A stretch of DNA of 64,000 nucleotides from Rhopalosiphum padi (taxonomy: Eukaryota > Arthropoda > Insecta > Hemiptera > Aphididae). A model generated the notes under the pieces. It saw nothing but the letters and a program-made list of their open reading frames with translations, was not told the origin of the DNA and made no database searches. The stretch lies in assembly GCF_020882245.1 (NCBI RefSeq), contig NC_083600.1:8184001-8248000 (forward strand), read 5' to 3'. Positions 1 to 14,100 of the stretch are shown here, piece by piece (positions within the stretch are counted from its first letter, which is position 1; the number at the start of each line of letters is the position of its first letter). The translations under genes were made by a program, and so were the position numbers.

Positions 1-2
1 AT

Positions 3-257
3 GAAAAGCTATGGGAAATTAATAGGGTTAATCAAATCTTACATAATAAAATTACTAATGCAGTGAAACCTACTTATACGAGGGTTAACCCTTCTATATC
101 ATTAGTTAAAGCCACATCAACAATAAATAGAGAGAGAAAAAATAAAGACATTGTTAAGGAGAATGAAGTAAGTTTTAAACAATTAAAAATTATTGTTGAA
201 AAAAGAAATAATTTAGTTTTAAATCTCAGAAATAACTTTTATATTAGAATTTTTTGA
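3..257 (+). CDS. C-terminal exon of a CFAP97/hemingway-like axonemal protein (5' partial)
   Basis: One frame is open from base 3 to a TGA at 255-257 and runs into the window edge, so the N-terminus lies outside. Two charged helical segments are visible: one containing EINRVNQILHNKI near the start, and a later one containing INRERKNKDIVKENE. They are separated by about 35 residues that include a Lys-Pro-Thr-Tyr stretch. This spacing and the 'EI-x-R-x-N' and 'INRxRK...ENE' pattern resemble the CFAP97/KIAA1430 (Drosophila hemingway) family of ciliary and sperm-tail proteins; that comparison is from memory. There is a good internal donor (GAA|gtaagt, about 167), so an alternative splice that skips the last 30 codons is possible. 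If the call is right, expression should be in testis or ciliated cells. It could also be an unrelated coiled-coil fragment. Confidence 0.45.
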   Translation, partial: EKLWEINRVNQILHNKITNAVKPTYTRVNPSISLVKATSTINRERKNKDIVKENEVSFKQLKIIVEKRNNLVLNLRNNFYIRIF

Positions 258-2650
258 GTTGATCACAGTTTTTTGTCAATAGATACACAATGCCAACCAT
301 TTTATTATTATTTTTTTTAAATTTCTAATATTAGATCAGTATTTTGCTTAAGCCTTAAACTATTTTAGAATTTCCAGTAGATTGCTTATAATCACCAAAC
401 AACACATCCAAGCTAAGAAGTTAGATTTGTTGTTAAAATATGTATTATACGGAAATCAATAAAAAAGAACAAACTAAAAAGACCAAAGAAACAATATAAA
501 AGAAAAAAATTATATTTTTTGAAAACATTTTGATAAAATACTGAAATATTTGATATCTTTTTATTTATTTACACTTTTTATAATGCTTTTATTTTATTTT
601 AATAAAATATGTAAAGTAGTTAAAATAAGTTTATAACTAAACATTTTTATGTAAATCTCTAAATTTTTCTAACTTTGTTTCATTCTATACCTTTATTTAT
701 GTTGTTATTTAAGTGAATAAAATGTATTCTATTGATTCTATTCTATTCACAAATTTATGAAAATGTCTTAGTGTTAATTTTTAATAAGTGGGACATCTTT
801 TAAAAAATAGACCGAAGAATATAACGTATTATACAAGAAATGTGTATTGTATTGTATACATGTATATAATTAATTAGTAGAAAAAAATATTTTACTTGTA
901 AATGTCACACAAAAACTTTTACTAATTGTCCTAAATCTACATCTATACTAATCTAAATAAAAATCTATAGAAATTTAGTATATTTTTGTTCCTTTTTCCT
1001 TGTTTTTTTCTGCAATTTGTATTATAAATATGTGATTTATTGATTGGTGAAATATCTACTTCCTATATAGTATATTGTATTAGTTTAAATGATTAATGAT
1101 ATAATTAACTCGATTTCTGGTTAATTTATTCGAACAAAATTATTTATCTTAAAAATATAAAAATACATATTTTTTCAGATTCTTGCCAAGAAGTTGAGGA
1201 ATGTAAGATCAACCATCTTTAAGTGAATTGAAGTTTTTAATTCAATACCTATTCTTGATTTTGTGAAGAAGATTAAATTTTTATTTTGCTTGCACAAGTT
1301 ATATTATGTGTGTATTAACAAGTGTAGATTGATATTTTTGTTTTTCTAATTTCTAGTTCAAAATACTATTGATAATTACAAATTTTGTTCAAAATATAAA
1401 AAAAAAAAATAGTTTATTAATAGTTTTAATAAGATCCAAATATATAATTATGATATACGGTTCACGATATAATGTAGCTATATGATTTAAATTTATTAAA
1501 TTCAGTTTTATACAATTTTTATTTTTATTTAGTTCCAATAAAAATTATTGTTTTTACACATTGTAATTGTAAATAATACTTTTTTTGAAATATTAAACAT
1601 TATCAAACTATTTTAGTTCCTATGAAGCATTAGTGAGACGTTGAATCAACATTTCCCTTATTCATCCTTAGTCATTTTCAAAGGAATAAGTTTAAAAATC
1701 TAAGAAAATTATGATAAAATACGAGAGTAACTTGAAAAATTGCACATTGCTCATTCATATTTGAATATTTTCACCATCATTTATACTAAAACCTGTTACA
1801 TAACCCACTGTTTAATATATTTTCATAGTCAGTGAAACAAAAACAAATGTTAAAGCAGACATGTAGTCGATGTAGCTCTACATGTGTGTAACATTTTAAT
1901 GCATGGTAGGATGGCCCTTTAAATCTATAAAATAAAATATGCCAAATCTCCTAACCAAAACCATATAATATTTCAAACGTTAGTATTTGGTCAAATGGTT
2001 TTTGTCCATACAACACCTTAGATCATTTTAATATATTGCATTGTATATGATCTAATTTAACGGGGAATAGTAATATTTAAGACAGTGTTATATTTAAAAT
2101 AACTATTAATGAATAATAACTTAAAAACGATAATAATAAATATAATAAAACAATAATTTTGTGGCTGCGATACGTACGTCACATTTATCAAGCCAGTGAA
2201 ACAACGTCCACCAGTTAATACTACTGATACATAGTTTAATATAATAAACGAATAAATATAAAATATGTTAAAATATTTAAAATTAAAGATTGTTTATTTT
2301 AATATATAAACATAAATACGACCCGGCTGATCAGCAGGCCGCGGTGTTCTAACTTCTATGATAACGGTACGGTCGATAAGGATATTGGAATTCATCAGCT
2401 GTTCTGTCGTTTTATGATAAGCACGTCTATAAATTATTGTTATATTTTGTGATACTATCTATAGGTGCTATAGGCTATATTATTATATTAGCCCATGACA
2501 AATATGACAAAGACAGACAAAAAGGCAAAATACTTGCATTGTATACACGATTAAAGATATATATTTAATCGTGATTGTATATTATAAATTATAATCTATG
2601 ATTGGTAAATTCTGTGACAACAATATTAACAATTCACAAATCACATACGT
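258..2650. other. Intergenic AT-rich DNA
   Basis: No coding exon with credible splice sites or family similarity was seen. The stretch is AT-rich with short homopolymer runs. GC content rises from about 2160 onward, which fits the approach to the BRAP promoter. Confidence 0.6.
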
Positions 2651-2950
2651 CAAACATCCTTGTCTTTAAGTCAACTCGTCAATCGTCACAGACTGCAATA
2701 CTGTACTGATGCAATACCGCGGTTGTTGCTGAACGAAGGACATCTGGAATTCTGGACCTATTACCTCAGCAATAGTGCTGAATCAAGTACTGAGTTTTTA
2801 AAGTGAAAATTTCGTCTGAAAGAGTGCATGAGCGTGATAAACTGTTTTGTTATGCAATGTCTGTGTCTCTTTGTGTGCTGAGATTCGAACTGACCGAAAA
2901 CGATACTCGACCAGCCGAAGCGCAGCAGCAGCAAACATTTACCAATTGGG
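2650..2950 (+). promoter_or_regulatory. Presumed BRAP promoter and 5' UTR exon
   Basis: The DNA is less AT-rich here than in its surroundings. A good donor (GGG|gtaggt) follows base 2950. The matching acceptor (ttctattgtag) ends at 3231, just upstream of the BRAP start codon at 3246. This suggests a non-coding first exon spliced to the 14-nt leader of exon 2. The transcription start itself cannot be placed from the sequence. Confidence 0.35.
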
Positions 2951-3245
2951 GTAGGTACATCAGCTAGTGATGAGTAATTGGCAGTGAAATTGATGTTAAA
3001 TGGCAATAATAATTATTGCATCGTTCGTTTTACACGCCACAGGTTTTGTCATTAACATAATATTTATTTTATTTGTCATTAAATAACGAAGATACATTTA
3101 CTATGGTCAAATAACCAACACAATTATGTTGTTGGGGATTGAGTTAATAATGTTGAGATCTCTGAATAGCAATACGATTAAGCGTTTAATGTTTTATGTA
3201 TATTTAAGATATTAATCGTGTTCTATTGTAGATAAACGAAAAATC

Positions 3246-6200
3246 ATGTCTTGCCGTGGTCAACGTAAATCCAGAGAACTAACAGTTGAGACATATGGTC
3301 GTGTTGACGGTACAGCACCCATTGAGCCATTAATTGAAGAAAATTCTAAAAAAATAGAATTTCTTAAAAAGCCCAGTGTCAAAGTGATAAATTCTAAAGG
3401 ATCAAAGAAAAAAAGGAAAAATAAACAAAATAATGGCGAAAACCCATCAAATGCTGCAGAACAGATAAATTTTATTTCAGGAAATCCATTTGTTGAAGTT
3501 ACCAAAGGTGTCCTACATGTTTATAAAGAAAAGTAAGAACTGAGTTACACAAGTAATAAGTATATACATTTTTTAAATTTAAAACCAAAAATTTCAAGTC
3601 GATTGAATAGAATTAAGCACTGCTTTATAATTCACACTAATATATAAATCAAATTTATTGTTTTTCATAGCAAATTAACACCAGTTGACAATGCAAGTAA
3701 TCGTAGTCAAATGATATGTATTTTGTCTATTCCTTCAAACATGAACTGCCATGACTTACTTACATTCATAGCTGCCTGTCAAGAGAACATTCATCACATA
3801 CGGATAATCCGAGACGCTGCATCTCTTAATCAATACATGACCCTTATTTCATTCAGAACACAAGTAAACCCAAAATATTATCTATCTAGTTATAAATAAC
3901 AATTTAAACCATGTTTTTATAGGAAGCGACAATGGATTTCTTTCATTCGTTCAATGGTATGCCTTTCAATTCGCTGGAGCCAGATTGCTGTTGTAATTTG
4001 GTTTTCGTATCCAAAGTTGAAGTGATTAAAGAAGATGAACCTGGTTGTAGTGCTCCTCCATCTCAGCATACTGAACTTCCTGTGTGTGCTGTTTGTTTAG
4101 AGCGCATGGATGAATCAGTGGATGGTATTCTAACAATACTCTGTAATCATTCTTTCCATGGAAATTGCTTGACTAAATGGGGCGATACCAGGTAACAAAA
4201 CAATAATTTATTTTTGTATTTTAAAATCCAAATCAATTGTACTTATTATTTTCTCATTCCAGTTGTCCAGTGTGTCGATATGTTCAAACACCCGAAACAA
4301 TTCCAGACAACCAATGTCAGGAATGTCATTCTTCAGAGTCATTGTGGATATGTTTAATCTGTGGTTATGTTGGATGTGGTCGTTATGTACAAGGTCATGC
4401 TTACAAGTAATTGTTAACAATTTTTAAGTAACTGTTAACTGATGTATTAATAAAATATATTTATAGTCATTATTTAGAAACGTCACACTGTTATTCTATG
4501 AATTTGGGAAATAATCGTGTGTGGGATTATGTTGGTGATAATTTTGTTCATCGTTTGGTCCAAAACAAAGGAGATGGAAAATTAGTAGAAGGAAGATCAC
4601 CAGGAAAACTTGATGTAAATTTTATATATAATTAATCAAGACAACATAATGTTTAAAATATTGTATTTAATTATTGTTGTAGGACACAGATCAAAAAATT
4701 GAATCTGTTCAACTTGAATTTACATACCTCTTGACTACTCAATTAGAGTCGCAAAGGAAATATTTTGAAAACCAAATGAAACTATTTGAAGAAAATACAT
4801 TTGTTGAAGTAAATATATATGTATAATTAAAATTAAAATTTAAGATTACTACAATTATAGGTATAAATAATTGAGTGTCTTGAATGACTATCATAATTTA
4901 AAAGCTTTTTCATAAATTGTTGATAAATATTGAAAAATAAATTTTTTATTTATTAAATTGAAAGCTGTTAGCTTTTACATGTATTAATGTTAATAAAATA
5001 AAATAAATTACTTTTATTCTCGTATTATAAAACTTTTAATTTCTAGATAACATATTTAGTGTATTATTTTTACATGAATTTAAACTTATTTTATTTTGTA
5101 TTATCAAGGAAAATTAATGTTTATTTGAACACTCCAAGAGTACCTTTATTAATTTGATTAATTTTTTGTTTTGACATCTTTCTAATTATTTCATGTATAT
5201 TTATTACCAATTCCACATAAAAATGATTAAATATTATGATATAATATTAGGCTGATTGTCAGAATTGGATTGGCAGCTTTAGAAATTTCTAAAACTGGAT
5301 AAAATGTTTCTAATTATTTTTTTGTTACCATCCAACTCTTTTAAAAAGACTAAAATAGCAACTATGAAATAAAGCAACTTAGTAATAATATTTGTTAGGT
5401 ACATAATATAAATGAATATATGATTCATTTTTCACAAATTATTAAAATATTTATTACTTATATCTATCTACCAATCTACTATATCTACTAATCTTACTAT
5501 ATCTTAACGCCCGCAAAGTATGCCAATTTCAGGTACATCGTAAATCTTAACTACCAACTAATATTTTAAATTGACAGGTATGTGTCTGTTTCTCAAAACT
5601 ACACAACATACTACTGATTTGAATTAAATAATTTCTAATTTTGAGTGAATTTTTTTCAATAATTGTTGAAATAATGTAATTCTCAGAAACCTGAATATTT
5701 GGCGTTCAGCAGAAAGACATAATAATTAGACATTGGGCAGGTACCCCTGTATCAGAAACATAAAAGGACAATACAATTTGACAAAAACTAGTTAAATCAA
5801 ATTGACTGAGTTGGATTAAAATAAGTTGCAAGATACTTTTATATGCAACAGACTATAAAATAGAAAATTAAAACTATTTTCTACATGTTGTGGTTTAAAT
5901 GTTTAATTTTTTATTGATAAATTTAAATATTTTTAATATCTTATTTTAATTAAATATGTTATTTTATAATTTATTCAGATAAATAATGTAAAAGCTAAGG
6001 CCAAAGCTGCACTAGAAGAAAATGAAAAATTACAGAAATTTGTCAGCAGTACTTCTAAAGATGGTAATATGTTAGAACAGAAAATTGAAGAAAATAAAAA
6101 GCTCTTAGAACGTGTAAACACAATCACAAAAGAAAAAAATCTTTTGGAGAAAAAGGTATTTAGATATTTTAATAAAGAAAAATATATTTCTTACACACAA

Positions 6201-6746
6201 TTTATCGAGTTGATAAATATTATATTAAACATAAGAAAACAAATAAAAATCATAAATATTTTGATTTAATAATAATTATTATTGTTATTTGTTGTTATTT
6301 AGGTTCATAATTTAACAGTCAAACTAGACCAAACAAAAACCAAGTTAGATGAAGAATGTCAAATAAATTCAGCATTACAAAAAAATCAAAATGAATGGCA
6401 TTTGAAGTTTTCAAATTTGGAAAAAGATTTTAGTAATTATAAAACTACTAAAGACCAAGTAAATATTTTGTGTTTAATTTACTATTTTTATGTAACTATT
6501 TTTGTAATTTAAAAGCTAGTGTTGAGTCTAAGTATAAGAATTAATAATAAATATATGTTTAACTCGATTTTTTAGGAAATTGGTGAATTGAAAGAGCAAG
6601 TCCGTGATCTCATGTTTTTCTTAGAAGCTCAGAATACAATTGACAAAAGTGTAGATCGAGAAGACATTGTAAACGGTTCAGTGATAGTAGAACAGCAAAA
6701 TTCAGCAAGTCAAAACAAGACTCCAAAAAACAAAAAACACAGATAA
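3246..6746 (+). CDS. BRAP: BRAP / IMP, RING-type E3 ubiquitin ligase (BRCA1-associated protein)
   Basis: Nine coding exons join in phase to 556 residues: 3246-3532, 3671-3863, 3923-4191, 4263-4406, 4467-4614, 4683-4808, 5979-6155, 6303-6458 and 6576-6746. Human BRAP is about 590 residues. Domain order matches the family. A basic N-terminus is followed by the BRAP2 RRM-like domain (about 100-185, with SxMICILSIPSNM). A RING-H2 finger follows (about 215-257, CAVCLERMDES...CNHSFH...CPVCR). Next is a UBP-type zinc finger (about 268-310, WICLICGYVGCGRYV), then a long coiled coil and a basic C-terminus (about 340-556, ending KNKKHR). In animals this protein is a cytoplasmic Ras effector that inactivates the KSR scaffold and retains NLS cargo. 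All expected Cys/His zinc ligands in the read exons are present. The 1.17-kb intron 4809-5978 is AT-rich with no visible gene. An AATAAA overlaps the stop codon region (6745-6750); the true poly(A) site is unclear. Confidence 0.95.
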
Positions 6747-9700
6747 TAAAAATAATCTTAATTTTTATATTTCATTTATCTATAATATACAACATTATAT
6801 TGTAATAGTGTAATATTATTTTTTTGTTGTTTAAGGAAAATACTAAATTCTATTATTCATATGGAATAATTGATGACTATTGTAAATTGTAATTTGTACA
6901 GATAAAATATTATTATATTCTTTGTTTTTATTTTTGAATACAGCAGCTAAAATAATATGAGCATGTGCATGTTGTGTGCTGTAACACAGGACTTGACCGA
7001 TAACCCCTTTAATGATAAAATGTATACAATAAATTATAATTAAGTAGGTATAATATTATTCAAGTGCACCTATGTAATATATATATATATATATATTATA
7101 GTTTGTGATATTATTTTTTATTACACTATACAGTTAATGCCACTGCACATGCATAATTGAGTACCTAACCGTGTACAGTAGGCCTAATAGAGACTCGTTA
7201 ATTCAAACGGAATTTGGAAAAAAAGAGTGGTTTCGATTACCTATGGTTATTAAAACAATTTTTTTGAAATTTAACCACTTCTACCTAATGATGTAATTTT
7301 AATGCTTAACTTGGGCCATTTTTATAATTTCGATTATATGAAACGCGCAGTGTGAGACTATATTAATACTGTACCAATCATTATATTATGTAGAATGAGT
7401 GTATGACACACTCAACTGACAATAACGATTAACATAGGTAATCGACCGGACGACGTTCACGTGCGATGAATTATCGTGAATTAATAATCGCCGTCCACTG
7501 ATTATTGTGATATTGTACAGGTCTACGTGAAAATGCGTTATTAAATGTGTATCGCGTGCGTCATTTCTTAAAAGAAAAATTCTAAAAAAACTGCGGTGAC
7601 GTACGTTCAAGCCGGTTCGGATTACCGCGTTTTTTGGGTTAGATTTAGACTGTCCTTACCGGTTACCCGAGTCCCTCGTACAGTCGTATTGCACAATATT
7701 AGTAAATAGTAATTACTATAGCAGTATAGCACGTGCCATGTGTATTGGCATAATAATTTGTGACTCGGACACAGACGATCGTTGAAAACCGTTTTCTGTG
7801 TAAACTTATGTGACAGAGTACGGTTTTAATTAATGAGGTAGGTAGGTAGATACCTAACGTAAATAATAAAAATAAATTATCTATGTGACTGAACCATATC
7901 AGTAAGTAAGTAAAAACGATAATATTCGCAGTATCGCAGTGATCTGGCGCGATCGGTTCTATTACCTATAATAGTTATTAGTTTGTCTAGCCATCCGCGT
8001 ATAAGGTTAGGATAGAGCGGAGGCGCGGTTACCTGTTTCCTATCTATTATATTAAATATTATAATCGCCAACGCGAGTTGAAAGATTAACCTGTGCAATG
8101 TGTTTTTTCGATTGTGACGTTTACTGAAGCTGAATAATAACTGGTAATAGTTCATTAATTATAAAATATTGTCAGTTTATTTTATTGTATAATATACTTG
8201 CTGATGCAACACACTACATACCCGCACAAATAATATATTATAATAAAACATTTAAACGTGTAGGTAATAGGTATCTATCTTATCTAAATATAAAAATAAA
8301 TGTACGTTTGTACGGGACGTATATAGACTTATATAGCTATTGAACCAATTGGCATCGAGTTTTGCACATATATTTCTTGAGATACGGGGGGGGGGTGTAT
8401 TATATAATATTTATGATTTCAATGATATTTAAAATATTATTAAGTTCGATTATGAGATATAAACAATTAAAAATGTTTACATTTCAATAATCAAATAAAA
8501 ATGTGTATAAATAAATCATGATAAATAATATATAATTAAAACCATCTTAGTACAAGTTTTGGTCTCAATTTAGTTGAAATTGTAAAAAGCTTTATCACAT
8601 TTATTTTTCTATATTATACTTATTTTGTCATGACTGCCGATGTTCTTATAATATATTAATAATATGTTATATACCTATATAGGTATTATAGTTTTGTAGT
8701 GCAGTGGTGTACTTAGGATATTGTCTTGGGGGGAGGGGATATGTACTTATATTTTATTCTGAAGTCTCTTCTTCCAATATTAACTTAAAATATGATAACT
8801 TAATAATTGCATAATAAATACAAAGTCAATTGCAAAAAACATAAAATCTAATCCGTTAACCTGAGGTTACATTTTTTTGTTGAAACAAAATGACCTATTA
8901 GATACAACTGATACAAGCATAAGCGCAACTATAGAGCTCTATTTCTGGGTAGGCTAAATTTTAATGATATCAGCTTTGCCCCTACACCATTATTATTGAT
9001 TATTAAAACTAACATTTATATTTATATTGCTTCTGCTTAGAAGTCCTTACCTGTAGTCGTTAATAGTTGTTTTCAAAGTAAAATATTGTCACTTAAAGAC
9101 TACCTACCTACCTAAATAAATTTAAATAAGAAGAATTTAAATACACAGTTCATAGTTATTAATATAATATTGTTATTAATTTATTACAAAGCTTTTAAGA
9201 CTAGTTAAATTAATATTATTCTTCTGTCCTTTGCATCAGCAAATTTATTTAGAATATAATTTATCTTTATTTTATTAGTTATTTAGTTATGTCTCTTTCG
9301 ATATTTAAAATGGATAAAAATGAAAACCGATTTCGTGCCATCGATGATCTAAGCCAATTTTTTTACGCCTCATTGAAGAAAGTGATCTTTCACATGTGGC
9401 TGAACTTACCATTGTGGCTAACTATGACTAGGAGCCAGGGTCGTAGCCAGGGTGAGACGACTGAGGCATTTGCGTCGGGCGCCAATGAAATGGGGGCGCT
9501 TAACTTTGATACATTTTTTAAATTAAAATATTATTCTACCAATATATAGTATTTAAGGAGTATTTAAAAATGTTTTACGTAAAAAAAAATATTTAACTAT
9601 TCAATTACACTACTTGTAACTGTCACGGGGAGCGCTAAGGCGCTAACTACCCGATGAGGGCTCAAATAACATACTAAAGTTTGTATGGCACATAATGCAT

Positions 9701-9816
9701 TTTAGCATTTATTCTTACTTTAAGCTCACGTCTTCTGCAGCTTTATTCCCTGCTGTTTATTTATTTTATTTTGTTTGGGTAACCCAGCGTTACATCCAGC
9801 CATCCAGGCACAAACA
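6747..9816. other. Convergent intergenic region with degraded repeats
   Basis: This lies between the 3' ends of BRAP (+) and the first receptor gene (-). It contains an (AT)n run near 7078-7096, a GGTA tandem near 7837-7852, a G-run at about 8385-8394, and a fragment at about 8704-8750 (gtgcagtggtgtacttagga followed by a G-rich tract) resembling the end of a degenerate hAT element. No supported coding exon was found. Confidence 0.5.
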
Positions 9817-9824
9817 CTTAAGAG

Positions 9825-10355
9825 CAGTCTTGTGAAGTATTCAAATACAGGTATTTGGAAACTAGTATTTAAATACATTTTGAAGTATTTTTATGGTATT
9901 CCAAATAAAATTTTTTAAAGTATTTTTAATTATTCTGAATAAATAATTTAAGAAATATTTTTATACTTAATATTTGTATTTAAATATTATAAAGAAATAA
10001 GTTTTATCATTTTCTTATAAAAATAAATAGTAAAATGTTAAATATTAAAAAACAAAGTTCAGATAAAAATTTCGAAAAAAATTGACTTTATAAAAGAACA
10101 TATTTTAACTGTTTTGAGCCAACATGCTATTAACTTTAAAAATCTTCAGACATTTGATTGTAAAACGTTTAAAATGTACAGTATTACTGTATTAGGTAGG
10201 TATGGTTTAGGTAGATTTGTAAAAATGAAAAAAAAATACTTTGTGAGTATTCGTAAAATACATTATTTTATAAGTATTTAAAAAGTATTTTTAATACTTT
10301 TTCATGCGAATACACTAGTATTACAGCAGTATTTTAATACTTTTTTACAAGACTG
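9825..10355. mobile_element. hAT-type MITE (531 bp) with 8-bp target duplication
   Basis: The ends are inverted copies: CAGTCTTGT... at 9825 and ...ACAAGACTG ending 10355. The AAGTATT-rich subterminal sequence just inside is also mirrored. The flanks are CTTAAGAG (9817-9824) and CTGAAGAG (10356-10363), an 8-bp target duplication with one mismatch. An 8-bp duplication with CAG-starting ends is the hAT signature. There is no transposase frame inside, so it is non-autonomous. Confidence 0.8.
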
Positions 10356-10363
10356 CTGAAGAG

Positions 10364-11126
10364 GCATACTAGATAAGTAAAAAAATAAATTTCAAACGAC
10401 GTTTGCACAAAAAGAGTATAAATTATTTTGAGATTTATTTTTTATGTGTCAATTAAAATTAATTTTAAAATAAATACTTCTCTAATAAACAAATATATAA
10501 TAGCTTAACATTTTTAAAATGAGATTTTTTTTTGACGGAAGGAGGCCGCATATACTCAAACTTGCCTCAGGCGTCAAATGAGTTTGTTACGGCTCTTCTG
10601 GGAGGCAATCATATAGGATTCATTTTATCAACGTCTTATAAATTAAAAAAAAAAAAACTATTAAATACAACAATACATAACTAATTATTTATTGGATTCG
10701 AGAATTACATTACTTTAAAAACCGGGTGGGCTAAGCCTACCCAAGTTCCCCTCTAGTTGCGCCTATGATTACAAGTACCTATATACATTATACATGGAAC
10801 TTGAACAATATTAATTTATTATATTATTTATATACATATGTAGTCACAGTCATAAAGTCATTAGGTAGTATCTATAACTAAAATCCAACTTTTTGGTTGT
10901 TTTAGACTACTCGCATCAATGACTTCATCTGGCATAATTTGGATATTCCGGTTAGTGAAAAGTATAACCGTCCAACGATACTGTCCATCTATAGTGTAGG
11001 TATAGGTAGGTAAATATATAGTTTTAAAATAACTCGTTAATAAGTATATAATTGATAGGTGCGGCGTTGGTGCAGCCTTAAATGAACAGTGTGCGTACAT
11101 AGAATATAACTGAGAAAAGTGTCTGT
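10364..11126. other. Intergenic DNA and 3' flank of the first receptor gene
   Basis: Contains repeat-like GC-richer patches at about 10535-10610 and 10715-10765 (ending near tagttgcgcctatgat) that look like old transposon debris. Poly(A)-signal-like sequence on the minus strand near 10814-10819 could serve the receptor gene. No coding exon is supported. Confidence 0.4.
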
Positions 11127-14100
11127 CTACGGCATGAACCGCAACAAAAGAACCAAATAGACGAATGCGAACACCACGAAACATATCCTGTCGATTACCT
11201 TGGCAAGTTTATGTCTCTCGTTCAAATCGGCGGTCTGCGCGATCATCTCTTCGGATTCGCAGAGCATGTGACAATCGGCCGGCGAATCCTGCAACGACAA
11301 ACACATAGTTAATAATTACTATTTCGTTTGTCCGGCCATCATTTCAGGCGATATAAAACATCAAAAATCGACGGGATCGTGCATCGTGTCGTTGCTGGTA
11401 CGTACATTTATCTCGATACCCAAGTACACTAGGTAACCGGAATGAAGAAACCAAGTAACCCCGTGCGGCAGTGGTTTGCTCACTTTGGACATGCTTTTTA
11501 CAGCCATGGATAGCACTGCGGTCACAGCGATAAGTGCCAAACTATAAGTGTAGTAAACGACTGAGAAAAAACGAAATATTGCTGTTTTTAAACGTTTTAA
11601 TGACACATCGGTAAATGTGGAGAGCGCGCGCGCAGTGTTCAAAATTTATTTCAGGAAAAATACTTTTAGGATTTATAGGTAGGTACACACACCAATTTCT
11701 CATTTTTTGATAATGAGCAGTGATGAACTGATGAATGTATCGGTTAGGTATACAATGATGTTTATCGTTTATTACTTTGTTGTGTCTGCAGAAAACGAAA
11801 CTTTTTATACAGGAAAAAAAGTTTAAATCTTAAATATCGAAGGTGGTTTCTGGTATAGTAAGTTGGATATAGTTGGATTTTTTGCAGTAAAAAATAAAAG
11901 ATTTCCAGTAGGTACTTATCAAAATAGTGAGTTATAATTTTATAATATAATAATATTATATTATACGATGTTTTAAGGTTTTTGGAAAAAAAAAGTTCAA
12001 CTTATCGTACTACTAGTACCTACTAGTAATAGAATAAGTTTTAAAATATCTATAAAAATTGAGTTACCTATTTGAATTGTTTTTTATATGGGATAATTTA
12101 TCATATTTAACACATCTATTTTAGAGATTAAGAAAATGATTCAATGACTCGAAATTGACGAAATCTGCTATAAAATTTTTAAATTTTTTTTAATAAAACT
12201 GATTACAGTATATATACGTACCAATCAATGGAACAGTGGAAGTAACGATTGGCACTTTTGAGTATACGACCATAACGGCCAGAGTGACAAACAGCGCGTT
12301 GAATAGGTTCACAAACAATCTACAATAATTGTCAGTGTACGGGAGCCAAAATGTTAGTAAATTAAACGAAATACTGCCTGTAGAAAAAAATAAATATTAG
12401 CAACAAAATGTTAATATCTACAGTCTACCCAAAAATGAATTTATAAAATCACCCGAGTACGAGTTAAATACGATTGCATTTGATAGTTAGCTTCTTGACT
12501 ATACCTTTGCATATTTTCGTGAATTTTATGCTTATAATATGTTATGTATTGTTTACTTAGCCGTGCCGCGTTTGTAATATTTTTAATAGGTTTTGCTCAT
12601 TACGTTACTTAAGAATAATATAAATCGTGTATCTGTTCAATTATATTATATTATACAGGTAGGTCTATGTTAAAAACGGTAATTTAACTAATTTTAATGT
12701 GTTACTGTGTTTGGCAGGCACTCAAAAATAATATACTATAATAGTATAATATATTAATAAATAAATAATAATAGTACATACTATAATATAGGGTCCAATG
12801 TAAATTCCTATTCGAATAACATTTTTAATTGAAAATAAAAGATAGCGTAATCTCTTGCAATGACTTTTTTACTCTACAAATAAAAATTGATGGTGTAATA
12901 TTCAAATTTCTTATAATGACCTCTTTTCTTGACGAGATAATCTTGGAATGTCTCGAAAAACACGACCTTTAGTGGAAAAAATATATCGCTGTATTTAAAG
13001 CCGTGTAAGTTAGTTTTTACTGGGTAAAGGGGTTAGTGGTATACTAATTTAGCTTGAATTGGTTTCATGTTTACACTTTAATGTTTAATAACTGGCATAT
13101 TCGCAACATTAAAATAAATTCCTATTAAATAATAATAAACATAAACTGCAGTATGATGTTAAATTACTCAAATAAAGAATCAATAATATAATCATTAATC
13201 AATGACCTTAAACATTTATCGTGAACAAAATATCATATAATATATTATATTTCAAACGCATAAGTAGAATTTTACATCGTCCAATAAACATACAGGTAGG
13301 TATCTAACCTATAGATAAAATGCACTCATTTCCACCTAATTGACTATATTATTATGCTGTTTAGTAACATAATTAGTATTTCAAATGTTTAATGTTAATA
13401 AGATACGATACTTTATACAATTCTAAAAAATAATATGCATGCAATAATAACACTAGAATCAGTAAAACCTTTAACCTAGATGCACCTGCAGTAGTACGTG
13501 ACAAGTACTTTTGAGGGAGACGGGAGGTCTAAGTTGTACAATACATATCGTTAATGATTAGGTAGTTTAATATTCACGTGATTTATAAGTTGTCCACATT
13601 CCACAAAATAAATGATCTTATGTCATGCAATATTTTTGGTAAATAAGCACAGGCCATACACAACAATTTTTTTTCTGTGCTTATTTTTAATCAAATCTAC
13701 GTCTATATATTATAGATGTACATATATTATATATTACATACCTACTGAAATTGTACAAATTTATTTTTCAATGAGAGCTCAATATTGTTTTTGCGAATGC
13801 AAAGTAAAAAAAAATAATAAAGATTCAGCAAACAAGCGTACGAAACATTGTGTACGGATTAGATTTGTTTCGCGTGAAGTCTAGTTCAAGGCCGCATTAA
13901 CCTAGGTACAAAAAGAGCATTTACTTCGGATGGAAAATTTTGAGTGGTAAGTAAAAACCTGTAAGTGCCTACCCCCTCTAGAAAATAAAATAAAATAAAT
14001 AATATTACAATAATTATTTATAAATAATTTATAAATGGAAACCAGGAAGTTAAATTATTTTGATAATAACTTTTTTATGTTTTTAATGAAGTTACATTAC

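Noticed and set aside
9289..9549. 86-codon plus-strand open frame
   Set aside because: It runs into repeat-like sequence (gtcgtagccagggtgag and following) and shows no domain; likely chance or transposon debris.
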